In this document: piece by piece, positions 12,701 to 23,533 of the stretch
Layout of the letters: each line of letters starts with the position of its first letter
How positions within the stretch are numbered: the stretch's first letter is position 1
Translations under genes and position numbers: made by a program
The notes under the pieces: model-generated
Database searches by the model: none
What the model was told of the DNA's origin: nothing
The model's input: the letters and a program-made list of their open reading frames with translations, nothing else
Source of the DNA: Ciona savignyi
Lineage: Eukaryota > Chordata > Ascidiacea > Phlebobranchia > Cionidae
Direction: 5' to 3'
DNA: 64,000 nucleotides
Assembly: GCA_000149265.1 (NCBI GenBank)
Contig: CH002018.1
Span: 507,009 to 571,008 of the forward strand

Positions 12701-14191
12701 TGGCGATGCTGTAGCGTAATGTCGGTTGTTAAACAGGTATAGGTTATACATGTTTCATCCACGTGAATTGAAAATGCAAAAGTGGGCAATCGTCAGATTA
12801 CTTCGTGTCCACCGTCGGGTTACCAGTGCTATTGCAGCGTGTTTTATTTAATTTAGCCTTTTTTTCAGTTTTGATACAATCAAAGAAAGCAATAATCCAC
12901 CAGGATTCAAGAGATGTCCACTAAATGCCTTGTCCAAGACTCGCAATTTTGATTCTATGATCTTTCGTCTAAAAGCCAAAGATTTAATCTACTTAGCTAT
13001 TTGGCCGCAAAGGGTCTCGACCACAAAGGATCTTGATTCAATGTTTACCACCCAGAGCCATTATTACGTTGTAAATATTATACCTCGTTAAGCACGACAA
13101 TATTCATCAAAATTGAATGATGTACGTCTATAATAGGTAAAAAAGTAAATCGTGTTTACCTATAAAGCTCTCGTAGAATACAACTTCTAAAGGTTTTATA
13201 ATCCTCGCCGTATTGCTTTAATCCAATACCATTTTCCCCCGTTACTTGTTTAAAAAGCGTCGTAGTTGGTCGTCCGCTTATATGTTTACCATTGCCAACA
13301 AATGCCTAAACAAATGGTACATTAAAAACAGTTTATAATTCTTTTTTAATCTCATAAAGATAATGTTCCAATAACTTTAGGGTAGTATCGGATAATCATG
13401 TTCATTTCCCCCGTGAATGGAAAAACAGAATGGGCAAGGTCCGTTAAAGACTTCGTCACAGCCGACTATATAGCTAGCGACCAGTTTCGAGTTTCAACCC
13501 CTTGGCTGAAAGGCGATGCACCAACCCACCAAGTTAATCGGTCAGGGGTAGCCCATGTGCGAGATTTTATTTTTTACATTTTTATATTGATATTACAAAA
13601 AAGTTAAATCACCCACTAACACCACAGCCAAGCGTTTCGTTAAATAACCTTAAAGCAATTTTCGATACCGAGTCTTCTCAATATCAGGCTAATGGTAATA
13701 ATGTTGATTTAAACATTTTTCCAGCTTTCCATTCTTCATGTTCGGGTTAATTAATAATTTCTGCACGTGTTTTATGGACTGTCGGTTTGCCGTCTTTTCA
13801 CAGTTTCCGATTTTCTAGCTGTCCTCCTCTTGTTTTTAGAAGTACAAGCTCATATTTTGATCGTAGAAACAAAAAATAAACACAACTATCAGCAACACAC
13901 CTTTTTAATAGACTCGGCAGTATTTAAAAAGACTCTATCTTCTGATCCCATCCTTGCACACATAACTCTCCCATATTTCTCCGAACTCCATTTCTTGATG
14001 ACTCTCTCAGGGTATGCACCCAACCAGGGAATGACGCCTAGAACAGGGATTCCTCTGGGGCCTGGCGGGAATCCGCGAGGCCTTTTCCACCAATAATATC
14101 CGGCAGTGATAAGGGCGACAGTCAAAGTAATACAAGCAGGGCGAAGTACAGAATAAAACAACCCGAATTTGGCAAAGAACAAAGCTAACAT
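9751..14191 (-). CDS. Cytochrome P450, CYP2-clan-like, copy A (505 aa)
   Basis: Microsomal haem mono-oxygenase; substrate unknown. Exons: 13901-14191, 13160-13305, 12533-12635, 12088-12197, 11671-11792, 11490-11614, 10561-10705, 10319-10482, 9751-10062; total 1518 bases including the stop, with every junction in phase. N-terminal membrane anchor (about residues 5-35), then the proline hinge RPRGFPPGPRGIPVLG. I-helix oxygen-binding motif AGSETSS, K-helix ETMR (ExxR), canonical IPKGT, PERF-region DPSRFDPYRH, haem loop FSVGLRSCPG with the cysteine ligand. Usual family length is about 500. It is the mirror twin of copy B. A branch-like acceptor TTTTCTGTAG lies 12 bases before the ATG, so a 5' leader may be spliced on. 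The subfamily cannot be set from here. Confidence 0.92.
10841..11135 (+). mobile_element. SINE-A copy, present only in P450 copy A
   Basis: Full-length: head CCGGCCGGTTATAGCTTGGC, core TCGGTTGTGTCCTTGG, tail TATCCTATCCTATC. It sits in the intron between the exons at 10561-10705 and 11490-11614. The matching intron of copy B (about 18320-18350) has the flanks but no SINE, so insertion followed the duplication. Confidence 0.88.
11173..11412. mobile_element. SINE-A fragments joined in inverted order
   Basis: A minus-oriented tail piece (GGATAGAACATTCATG, 11173-11270) abuts a plus-oriented 3' half (CACACTGCAATAGCTCCGG to ATCCTATCC). The same composite occurs at 18050-18290 in P450 copy B, so it predates the duplication. 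Confidence 0.75.
12236..12476 (+). mobile_element. Old SINE-A copy shared by both P450 genes
   Basis: Head AGTCTAGTGGTTTAGTGC, body CGGCAACCCGACGGTGAGC, tail worn. The orthologous copy in P450-B is at 16903-17175 in mirror orientation. Confidence 0.75.
12752..13010 (-). mobile_element. Degenerate SINE-A copy shared by both P450 genes
   Basis: Minus-oriented: GGGCAATCGTCAGATTAC, CACCGTCGGGTTACCAG, then a diverged head. The mirror copy lies at about 16390-16640. Confidence 0.65.
13383..13545 (-). mobile_element. Internally deleted SINE-A copy shared by both P450 genes
   Basis: Tail-side ATCATGTTCATTTCCCCCGT joins directly to head-side TAGCTAGCGACCAGTTTCGA. The mirror remnant is at about 15895-16000. 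Confidence 0.65.
13766..13882. repeat. Small dispersed repeat in P450-A intron 1 (mirror at 15722-15840)
   Basis: Carries a TTTCTACGATC-type end and an ACGTGTTTTATGGACTGTCG end. Related stretches occur at 35188-35290, 47660-47752 and perhaps 4510-4580, all sharing a GTTTCCACGATGAAAACACG-type block. Probably a MITE family; ends not fixed. Confidence 0.5.
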
Positions 14192-15418
14192 ATTGCTTAA
14201 AATCTACAGAAAACAACCTATAAAATATTACACTCTTAATTACAATTAAATATACATATTGTTTTAAATTGCTTGCTATCCGTATTTTTTGCCTTATAAT
14301 ATCTATACACAGAATATTACTGCAACACGAAATTCGTTATCACGTCATAGGGCAGCCAAACCATGAAAGTCAGTCACGTCAGTCAGTTTAAAACCAAACT
14401 ATATTTAAGATGGCATTTAAGCATTTAATTTATTTGTCTGCAGCACAGAAACTGGCGAGTTGTACCATACTACCTGCGTCATGGTTTACGTGATTGACTG
14501 AGTTCGTGGCAAAAGGTAACCTTTTGTAACTTCGCCTGAAAGACGACCAAGCTATTCAATCGGACGAATATAAATAGATGTAATGGAGGTTTGATCTATT
14601 CCAATAATGATTGCCAAAAAAAAATGAGTATGTGCCTTTGCAAATTTATGGTTTCTTTTTAAAATTTCCTAATCTTAAGATAAGGATTTTAAACAAAATC
14701 TCACTACTACGTGTTACCAAAACTGTCCGAAGTTTGAGTACAACTCGTCATTTCCTGTGCTGCAGACAAATAAATTAATTGCTAAAATGCCATCTTAAAT
14801 ATAGTTTGGTATTAAACTGACTGGAGTGACTGACTTTCATATGGTTTGGCAACCATATGAAATGATAACGAATTTCGTGTTGCAGTAATTGTTGCTACTA
14901 TTTCTTTATAAAGGCGAATAAACTATATCGTCTTTAAACTTGAACATCCAAAGTTGGCGTTACCATGTCCTAATTATCGGATTATTTTTTTTGTAAACTA
15001 TACTTGAAAATTGTAAGGAGGTATATTTATATATCTAAATTCTTCTTTAAAATGGCAAGGTAAAGTTTTAATCACGGCCAGCAGCTCGTTTATATATAGG
15101 TTACTAAGTAAGAGATATTAACTTTACAACACATAATATAACAGCTATAGTTCTTGTATGTAACAGTTCTTTATCATTTAGACTAATACTAGTTTTGCTT
15201 ATTATCATTACACTTGCTTCATTTTGGCAAAAAAATAGATTCAGGATATTTATGAGAACAAAGGGTTCCGCCACCATACCAACATACAAGTTATATGTAG
15301 CTGTTAAAACTGTGACTTTTAATACGGACACCAAGTAATGTAATACAATATATATTATATTAAATTGTAAGTGAATGTGTAATATTTTATAGACATTTTT
15401 CTGTAGATTTTAAGCAAT
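14192..15418. promoter_or_regulatory. Shared upstream region of the head-to-head P450 pair
   Basis: The arms of the inverted duplication continue outward from both starts: about 14280-14455 matches the reverse of about 14760-14890 (blocks AACACGAAATTCGTTATCA/TGATAACGAATTTCGTGTT and CCAAACTATATTTAAGATGG). The non-palindromic centre is about 14456-14756. Copy B carries about 400 extra bases (roughly 14895-15340) before its ATG. Divergent transcription from one region is likely; no single promoter motif is clear. Confidence 0.6.
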
Positions 15419-18400
15419 ATGTTAGCTTTGGTCTTTGCCAAATTCGAGTTTTTTTATTCTGTACTTCGACCTTTTTGTATTACTTTGACTGTCGCCGTTA
15501 TCACTGCCGGGTATTATTGGTGGAAAAGGCCTCGCGGATTCCCGCCAGGCCCCAGAGGAATCCCTGTGCTAGGCGTCATTCCCTGGTTGGGTGCATACCC
15601 TGAGAGAGTCATCAAGAAATGGAGTTCGGAGAAATATGGGAGAGTTATGTGTGCAAGGATGGGATCAGAAGATAGAGTCTTTTTAAATACTGCTGAGTCT
15701 ATTAAAAAGGTGTGTTGATAACAGTTTTGTTTATTTTTTGTTTCTACGATCAAAATATGAGCTTGTTCTTCTAAAAACAAGAGGACAATAAAAAATCGGA
15801 AACTGGAAAAAAGACGGCAAACCGACAGTCCATAAAATACGTCTATAATTCATTAATTAACCCAAACATAAAAAATAAAAAGCTGTATAAGGTGTTAAAA
15901 ACTCGAAACAAGTCGCTAGCTTGTCGGCTGTGACAAAGCACTCACTACCTTGCCCCTTTTTCCCATTCACGGGGAAAATATACAGGATTATCCGGTACTG
16001 CCCTAAAGTTATTGGAATATTTTCTTTACGAGATTAAAAAAGAATTTTAAACTGTTTTTAATGTACCATTTGTTTAGGCATTTGTTGGCAATGGTAAAAA
16101 TATAAGCGGACGACCAATTACGACGCTTTTTAAACAAGTAACGGGGGAAAATGGTATTGGATTAAAGCAATACGGCGAGGATTATAAAACCTTCAGAAGT
16201 TGTATTCTACGAGAGCTTTATAGGTAAACACGATTCATTTTTTAACTGTTATAGACGTACATCAAAAAATTTCGGTAAATGTTGTCGTGGTTACCGCGGT
16301 GTAATATTCACAACGTAATAATGGCCCTGGGTTATAAACATTAAATCAAGATCCTTACTGGTCAAGACCCTATTCGGCCAAATAGCTAAGTAGATTTTTT
16401 AGAATTTTCGGCTTTTGGACGAAAGATCATAGGATCGAAAGTGCAAGTCTTCAACAAGGCATTTAGTGGACATCTGTTTAATCCTTGTTAGAATTTTGCA
16501 TTCTTTGATTGTATTAAAACTGAAAAAAGTCTCAAACAAATAAACCACGCTGCAGTAGCATTGGTAACCCAACGGTGGACACGAAGTAATCTGACGATTG
16601 CCCACCTTTGCTTTTTCAATTTGCGGGGATAAAATATGTATAACAATTTAACAAACAACATTACGGCACACACCATTACATACTTACTTGGTATATCATA
16701 TATGTATAGATTGTGTAATATTGAATATTCTTTCGGTTGAAGTTATAAAGCGGGTAAGAAAACAATAGAAGAACATATCATAGAAGAAGCAGGGCTACTG
16801 GCGGATTTCTTGAAAAACAGTACAAACAAACCGATTGATTTAAAGGTAAAACTTATTTTCCATGTAGGTATACATATACAGTGTATTAGCTTTTATTAAG
16901 ATAGGATAGGGTATTTATGTATATCTCCGTGAATGGGAAAACCAAGGGGGTTAAAAGACGGCCCACCGTCAGATTACCTCGTGCCCACCGTCGGGTTGCC
17001 GGAGATATCGCAATGTGTAGTATATGGTTGAAACGTTAATTTGAGAGGTAGAACCCATCATTCCACTGGAGTTAGGCAATTTTCATAGTACACAACCGAC
17101 TAGCTAGCGACGAGTTTCGAATCTGCAACCCTTCGGCTAAAAAGTTTTGCACTAAACCACCAGACTGCTGTATAGCAGTCGATAGATTTTTATAGACTTT
17201 TATTTTCAGATTTATCTCTACGTTTTAACGTCGAATATAATTAATCGCATAATTAGCGGAAGTCGCTACGAGTTTGATGATCAAGAATATCGTGACATTC
17301 TTATTAATTTGCAAAAACTGTAAGTTGAAATTCTGCATGAATCAAATATATCTGTTTGGTTGTTATTTTCCACAATACCCTGCAGAACCATACCATTTCG
17401 AATCGGCTGTCGAACGTTGGTATCAAATATGTTATAGAAAGTTTGGTACAACTGGTTGATCCACTATAGGTTTATATAACCGCTCTTAGAGACTTGGCGC
17501 ATGAAATAAAAGATATACGGCAATTGGAACGTGATAAAAGTGGGGAGTAAAAATATATCGGCCGTTATATTAACAAAACTGGGATGTAAAGAATCTGTCG
17601 ATCGTCGGATTAAAAAAACTAGTAAAAGATATTTCGGTTATTTGATTGACACAATTCTGTATAACTTGTAGATTGGGGGAGCCAAATGATGCAACTCTAA
17701 ATTTGCTCGTTGATTTCTACCCAGGACTTAAATACTTACCGTGGTTCCGTCAATCTAACAACGCGTTTATAAAAAGGTCAAATGTGATTTTAGGTAAGTA
17801 ATGTCGCCTGAATAACTTACAACACAAGTTCTTATATTTCGATTCGCAGCATTTGCAAGAAAAATTATTGACGATCACAAAGAAGTTTTTGACAAGAACT
17901 GTCTTCAAGATTTGACTGAAAAATTTATATATGAACAACAACATGGAACCGATAAAAATAGATTTCTATTTCGAGTGAGTGTTAAAACGTTAGCGGTTTG
18001 CAGGCCACTTAATGCAATATTGGCCGAACTTAAACTAAAAGAGTGTCCCAATAAAATAGGATAGGATATCCACGTTTATCCCCGTAAATAGAAAAACGCC
18101 AGGGACTGTATCACACGGGTAATCGGAAGATCACCTCGCGCCCATCGTCGGGTTACCGGAGCTATTGCAGTGTGTTGTGTATGACAACGTGCACGAGGTA
18201 ATCTGAAGATTTCGCGTCCACTTGAGTCACTTGCATTTTCACTTTTCAAGGGGCTTAATCATGAATGTCCCATCCTATTCTATCCTATATTATATAAGCA
18301 GTAAACAATTACATAGTGTATGTTAAATTACGGGTGGTTGGTTACCTGATGAAGATTTAACTTCAAAGATAGTTTAATTTTGTTTACACACAAAAGGTGT

Positions 18401-19608
18401 ATAGTGACCAGAAAAGAAAACACTGTAAGATTATACTAAAATGCATTTTACTTTTACAGGACGAAGAATTGGTTGTCGTATTGCGTGATCTCCTATCTGC
18501 TGGTTCTGAAACAAGTAGCAACACTATAACATGGATGTTAATATTGTTATTACATAACCCAAAACATATGCAACGAGTTGTAAATGAAATTGACGATGTT
18601 ATCGGTAGGTGTAACCTGCTTGATTCTTTGTGAATAAAATTTATTATTTTTAGGGTTTTAAGTAAATTAATTCCAGGTCCAAATGGTGCACCAAGTACTC
18701 GCCATAAGGGAAAAATGCCATTCACTTGTGCAGTGATCCAAGAAACAATGCGTTGTAAAACGGTTGCACCAATAGCGATTCAACATTGCGCTACTGCAAC
18801 TTTGGAAGTAGAAGGGTACATTATACCGAAAAAAACTTTGGTGAAGTATTTAAAAATATTTATATTTTATCGGAAGATGATTAGTTTAAAAGCACGGTTA
18901 CATACAGTTGTCTTAAATTAAGCTGGTTTTATAAAAGAATATAGGACATTCATGTTTATCTGCGAGAATGTGATAAAAATGCCTATGAGTACAATTAACC
19001 AAATAGCGACGACTTTTAAATTCGGCTGATGGTCGACCAAAGTAGGACTGTTAAGACAGTTACTGAATTAAGGCAACGTAAAGTATAGTGACATTTCCCA
19101 AATCACGAAGGGCTACCCAGCAGAACGTTTTGAATCAAATCATTTTAGGTGATAATTCGACAGGGTAATTAATCTAAACGACCGGACAGTATGACCTAAA
19201 CTAATACTAAAGCATCTTTATTGCTATTTTGTTTAAGGTGTAATTGTGTATAAGCCATGGATATATAATTAAATAACAATTATTGTGTTTTTGAAGGTTT
19301 ATGCGAACATATGGGGAGCGCACAACGACCCAGTAGCTTGGCCCGACCCATCCAGGTTCGACCCTTACAGGCACATTGATAAAGACGGAAATTGTATTCT
19401 CTCGAACAACATCATACCATTCTCAGTTGGATTACGCAGCTGTCCAGGAGAGCAGTTGGCAAGACAGGAGATTTTCATATTTGTAACTAAAATCCTGCAG
19501 AAATTTAAGCTTTCAGTCCCAGAGAACAAGCCGCTCCCATCTTTAAAAGGAGTCAATTGCTTGCAATTCACTCCATTAAGTTGCGAGGTAGTTTTGACTG
19601 AGCGTTGA
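15419..19608 (+). CDS. Cytochrome P450, CYP2-clan-like, copy B (505 aa)
   Basis: Mirror twin of copy A with the same nine exon lengths: 15419-15709, 16078-16223, 16743-16845, 17210-17319, 17672-17793, 17850-17974, 18460-18604, 18677-18840, 19297-19608. All junctions are in phase. Motifs: RPRGFPPGPRGIPVLG, C-helix region YKTFRSC (the usual C-helix Trp is a Tyr in this pair), AGSETSS, ETMR, DPSRFDPYRH, FSVGLRSCPGEQLAR. After residue about 27 exon 1 is identical in protein to copy A; the membrane anchor differs at five places and the exon 8 loop at several. It has IPKKT where copy A has the more usual IPKGT. Family and localisation as for copy A; both copies look functional. Confidence 0.92.
15895..16640 (+). 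mobile_element. Two old SINE-A remnants flanking exon 2 of P450-B
   Basis: About 15895-16000 and 16390-16640 are mirror images of the remnants at 13383-13545 and 12752-13010 in copy A. Recognisable blocks include CTAGCTTGTCGGCTGTG and CCCAACGGTGGACACGAAG. Exon 2 (16078-16223) lies between them. Confidence 0.6.
16903..17175 (-). mobile_element. Old SINE-A copy in P450-B intron 3
   Basis: Begins near AGGATAGGGTATTTATG and contains CACCGTCGGGTTGCCGGAG and ACTAGCTAGCGACGAG. Orthologous to 12236-12476. Confidence 0.75.
18050..18290. mobile_element. SINE-A inverted composite in P450-B intron 6
   Basis: GGATAGGATATCCACG through CGTCGGGTTACCGGAGC, then an inverted tail piece ending in CATCCTATTCTATCC. 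Orthologous to 11173-11412. Confidence 0.75.
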
Positions 19609-21262
19609 AATTAATTGTACATCGAAGTAACTAGGCCACATGGCATCATATTTTTATCAAAATTGCATATAATTATAACAATCCATCTTATTTTAATGAT
19701 AATTATTTATAGTTTGAATATTATATTTACCATAATGTTGTTTTATCCATCATATTTACCATAATGTTGTTTATCCAAAACATCTTTAAAGGTGTAGAAA
19801 ACAACTCGATAAATGATTTAGATTCAAAAATCAACGTCCAACCTTTGTTTTTGTTGCCGTTTGAATTATTTTCTGTCGACCCATATAATAAAAATGTAAT
19901 ATCTGTAATTACTGAAATTAAAAATCTATCGAAATTTGAATGTTATTTTAAGACCTTTGGAAAGGGACAGTCATTAAGGGGCGTTCAACCAATTATTATC
20001 CATGTGTCTCCAAACTGGCCTTACAAAGAGGGCTTTCACTTAAAATCTTGCCACAAGAAGTCTTAAAATTTTAACAATTAAAAATTAAAGCTTGGATCTG
20101 CAACCTAAATCCAAAACACTCCAAATTTACAACGGGGTTGATTTCGTGTAAACCTTTGACACCACATATTAGTTAATGGTTAACATAAGTAAATATAGCC
20201 GGAATTAAGCGTAACACATGCGTCTCAATTTAAAAGATTAAATATGTAACTGTTGCAATATGCCACCCGTTTAAAGGAGAGTAACTGTGTAGGCTACCCA
20301 GAGTGGTACAAGAAAGGTTTTTTTAACAATAGGTTTTATTCCTTGTATTGTAAAGCATAAATCTGAGGACTGTTTAGAACTGAGAAATATTTAATTTAAT
20401 CTAGCACTTTGCGAAGACAGTAAGCGACAGATTTAGAAAATTTATGACAAATTTAAAGAAAGGTCGGGGTAGTGCGACTGTTGAGAACAATTGCAAACGG
20501 TTTGTTTAAGATTGATTTATATTAATTAAGCCATGGTTATGATAAATAAAGCGCTTAGAACACAAATACTTAAAATAATATTTCATATATTATCATGCCA
20601 TAGATTGCATTTGTGGTTGCATAAAAACAATTGTGTTGAACTTAAATACACATAGAAAAATAATCACACAATTAACTAAAAAATGCTTACCAACTATTTT
20701 AACCCAGTTCATTTTTTTTATTACAAGAATAATACTTTAGAGACGCCTTGGTATTTTCCCCAAATTTTGGAACAATATAAATAACAAAACGAAAGTATTA
20801 ACTTGTACAGGATAGAGTAGGATATTCATGTTTAGCCCCGTAAAAACCAAGCCGGTTAACACACGGGAATCGTCAGATTACCTCGCGCCCACAGTCGGGT
20901 TACCGGAGCTATTGCAGCATTTTGCTGTGTATGATTCACACGTTCCTTTAATTTGGTAGAACCCATTTATCCGCTGGATCCAGGCAATGTCCGTTAACTA
21001 CCTCGCCCAAGCCCAATGACACAAACGACTAGCTAGCGACCAGTTTTGAACATGCAGCCTTTTGTCGATTTTGCGTATCGATAAAGCGTTATCTAACAAT
21101 TCAATTTGTTTTTACCACTAAAACTTTTGTAGGAGATAACAGTGCGACATAGCATGCCTGACCGTGTCGCTACCATTTTCCCCATGACACAAAACTCTGC
21201 ATTAAAAGATTAGCCTGATTATACAAAAAAATATTTTTTAGCATTTTTAGGTTCAGTTTACT
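19609..21262. other. Intergenic: P450-B 3' flank and sulfotransferase upstream
   Basis: AT-rich DNA with one SINE. A 100-codon open frame at 19764-20066 has no recognisable domain and is probably chance or 3' UTR. The acceptor-like TTTTTAG at about 21244-21250, 13 bases before the next ATG, may receive a leader. Confidence 0.55.
20812..21095 (-). mobile_element. SINE-A copy
   Basis: Tail GGATAGAGTAGGATATTCATG at left, then CAGTCGGGTTACCGGAGC, CCGCTGGATCCAGGCAATG and ACTAGCTAGCGACCAG; the head is worn. Confidence 0.85.
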
Positions 21263-23209
21263 ATGAAAGTAATATGTGTTGGCATGTCCAAGACTGGAAC
21301 AAAGACAGTGCAATGCGCACTAACCGATCTTGGTTATAATGTCTACGATTATATGGAGAATTTTACTTTTCTTCGGGACGATTGGAGTACAATTTTGACT
21401 GAAGGTGGCACGACGGAAGACTTTCGTAGAATGTATAAGAACATAGACGCCGTCTCTGATCTACCAGATTGTTGTTATTGGGAAGAAATGTACAAAGCTT
21501 TCCCGAATGCCAAGGTCGAAATTCGTGAAAGTATATTTTACTATATACGCATTTAAACCGTGTCTTAAATCTTAATTTGTGCTGCAAATATTCCTTAAAC
21601 TTCGCTTTCTAAAACTAAATCGTTTAACCCCATAACCATAATCTACACTCTGACAACTTACGAAACCAATTAGAGCAACAAATGTCTGTTGTTTTAATTT
21701 TATAACTGATTTTTGTTGATGTTTTGTTACCATTTTTTGTTTTAGTACTTTATATGGTTTGCTATTAGACAAGTTATTACTCCATATATTAACCATACAA
21801 GGGTTAATATATGCTTTATTAGTTTATCGAATTTTTTTAATAATTTATCGTGAATAGTAACATCCACCTTATTATCAATGCCAAAATACCTTTAATCAAT
21901 TTAGATTTTTACAGATTATACTAATGATGCGGGAAAGTGAAGAAGTATGGATAAAAAGCTTACGAAACCAATTTAATGCGGAGCAAAACATTGTGTTTCG
22001 GTTGATGCCCTTCATGTCGTTTACTGGAAGACAACTAAATAATTTCTCAGCGTTGATTGGTAGGAGTGGTGACGCGACTTTTCAAAGTAGATTATTAGTA
22101 ATATCAGTAAATTTCTTTTATTAATCAAAGTAAATTATCAGTAATATGTGTAAAATAGTTGTATTGTAGTCACTGTAAAAGCCCTCCTTTCAATTACTTA
22201 TTATACGATGCCTATGTAATGTCTCGGAAGTTAGCTTATCAAAAGTGGTCATATTCATTCTAATACTTCCTTAGCGACTGTGAGGTACTTGGTTAATAAA
22301 CGAAAAGTTAGTTATCAGTTTTCTTTTGCAGTAACGCTCTTCGTCGCTTTATTCTATGTATTCCTATCCCAGGTAGAACAGTCTTGGGTTTGGAGTACCA
22401 GCGCGGATATTTCACTGAACCTCAGCAGAATGAACTTAAAATGCTGACCACTTACAGGAGACACAATTCATATGTTCGTCAGGTAGATTTTATTTAACAT
22501 GAAATTCGAATTTTTGAATTTATATGTGCTGTCAACTTGGCCCGAGAGCCAAGTTTCGAACCCATTATGGACTAGTCACTAGGACCGTTTTTGTATGGAA
22601 GTCGTTATATGTAACGGTCGCGTTAACCATTCTGCCACACGACCGTACATCCTAATGTATTTATTACACAGTAGAAATGATAGTTTGATTTTTCTATTTT
22701 GACAGGCTCTCCCCAAAAACAAGCTTTTGGTTTTCAACGTCAAGGAGGGGTGGGATCCTTTGTGCGATTTTCTTGGTGTCCCAGTGCCAAATAAACCATT
22801 TCCAAGAAAAAATGTGCGTGGAAACTTTGTGGACGATTTGATGCAAAACGATCCGATTTTCATTCGAATTCAAAATGAAATAATTTTGTCGACTTTGATA
22901 ATTGCTGCTCTTGTTTCGTATGGCATCTACCGTGGCGGAAAGTTTGCATGGTTCACGTACAATCACGTACAATCAGATAAACCGTTTCCCACCATTGATG
23001 TGCGTGAAAATATGAAAGAGAATTTGATGCAACACGACCCGATTTTAATTCGATTTCAAGGGAAAACGATTATTTCGACTTTGATAATTGCTGTTATAGT
23101 TTCGTATGGTATTTACCGTGGCGAAAAGTTCCCTTGGTTCAGGTTCAATCATACCAAATCATATTTGGATCAATTCTCTAAATTTCTGACCTCGTTTTAT
23201 CGAAAATAA
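21263..23209 (+). CDS. Sulfotransfer_4-type protein with duplicated membrane tail (354 aa)
   Basis: Exons 21263-21514, 21915-22059, 22319-22482, 22706-23209; all phases agree. The third acceptor was set at 22318 (TTATCAG) because the stronger-looking TTTTGCAG site 13 bases on breaks the frame. The N-terminus MKVICVGMSKTGTKTVQCAL carries the PAPS-type loop SKTGTKT. Later blocks DLPDCCYWEEMYKAFPNAK, RESEEVW, TYRRHNSYV and KLLVFNVKEGWDPLCDFLG fit the P-loop sulfotransferase-like family found in many invertebrates (family knowledge; substrates poorly known). From residue 217 a 62-residue unit (KPFPRKNVRG... to the hydrophobic STLIIAALVSYGIYRG) is followed directly by a second copy (279-340). The family usually has one such tail. 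The protein is probably membrane-anchored. Confidence 0.85.
22531..22650 (-). mobile_element. SINE-B (tRNA-Ser-like head) in sulfotransferase intron 3
   Basis: Reverse complement reads GTACGGTCGTGTGGCAGAAT then GGTTAACGCGACCG, close to the A-box half of a class II (Ser/Leu) tRNA, and later ATGGGTTCGAAACTTGGC, which resembles a B box. Other copies are at 42212, 44533 and 61520. Confidence 0.7.
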
Positions 23210-23384
23210 TCTTTTGATCAACACATTGTTCACTATGTAGCGTATACGACATATATACTTATCGGTAGCAACTTTTTAACTGTTAGTATATGTGTGCATT
23301 TATTCGCCTATCTATCTTAGTTCATTATAAAGAAATATATTTTTATATAAGTGATTCGTGATGTAATCTTGTTTTACATGATAT

Positions 23385-23533
23385 TGTAGCGACCTCCCGT
23401 CATCTATTTTACATAATGTGTGACGTCATTACGCATTGCCTTTTTCATGTGTTTTTGGTGCTCGTCGCTTTGGTTTTGTGTAAGGAGTTTCTTTTCATTG
23501 TGTGTTACTGCAAATAAAGAAGCTGCCGCTTCA
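23385..23533 (+). repeat. 5' LTR of the Ty3/gypsy element
   Basis: 149 bases, TG...CA ends. One difference from the 3' LTR. Confidence 0.93.

Noticed and set aside
19764-20066. 100-codon open frame after P450-B
   Set aside because: No domain, AT-driven composition, no splice partners. Likely 3' flank.
22332-22482. Sulfotransferase exon 3 starting after TTTTGCAG, giving a frame mismatch and a pseudogene call
   Set aside because: An alternative acceptor at 22318 restores the phase and family-like sequence, so the gene looks intact.
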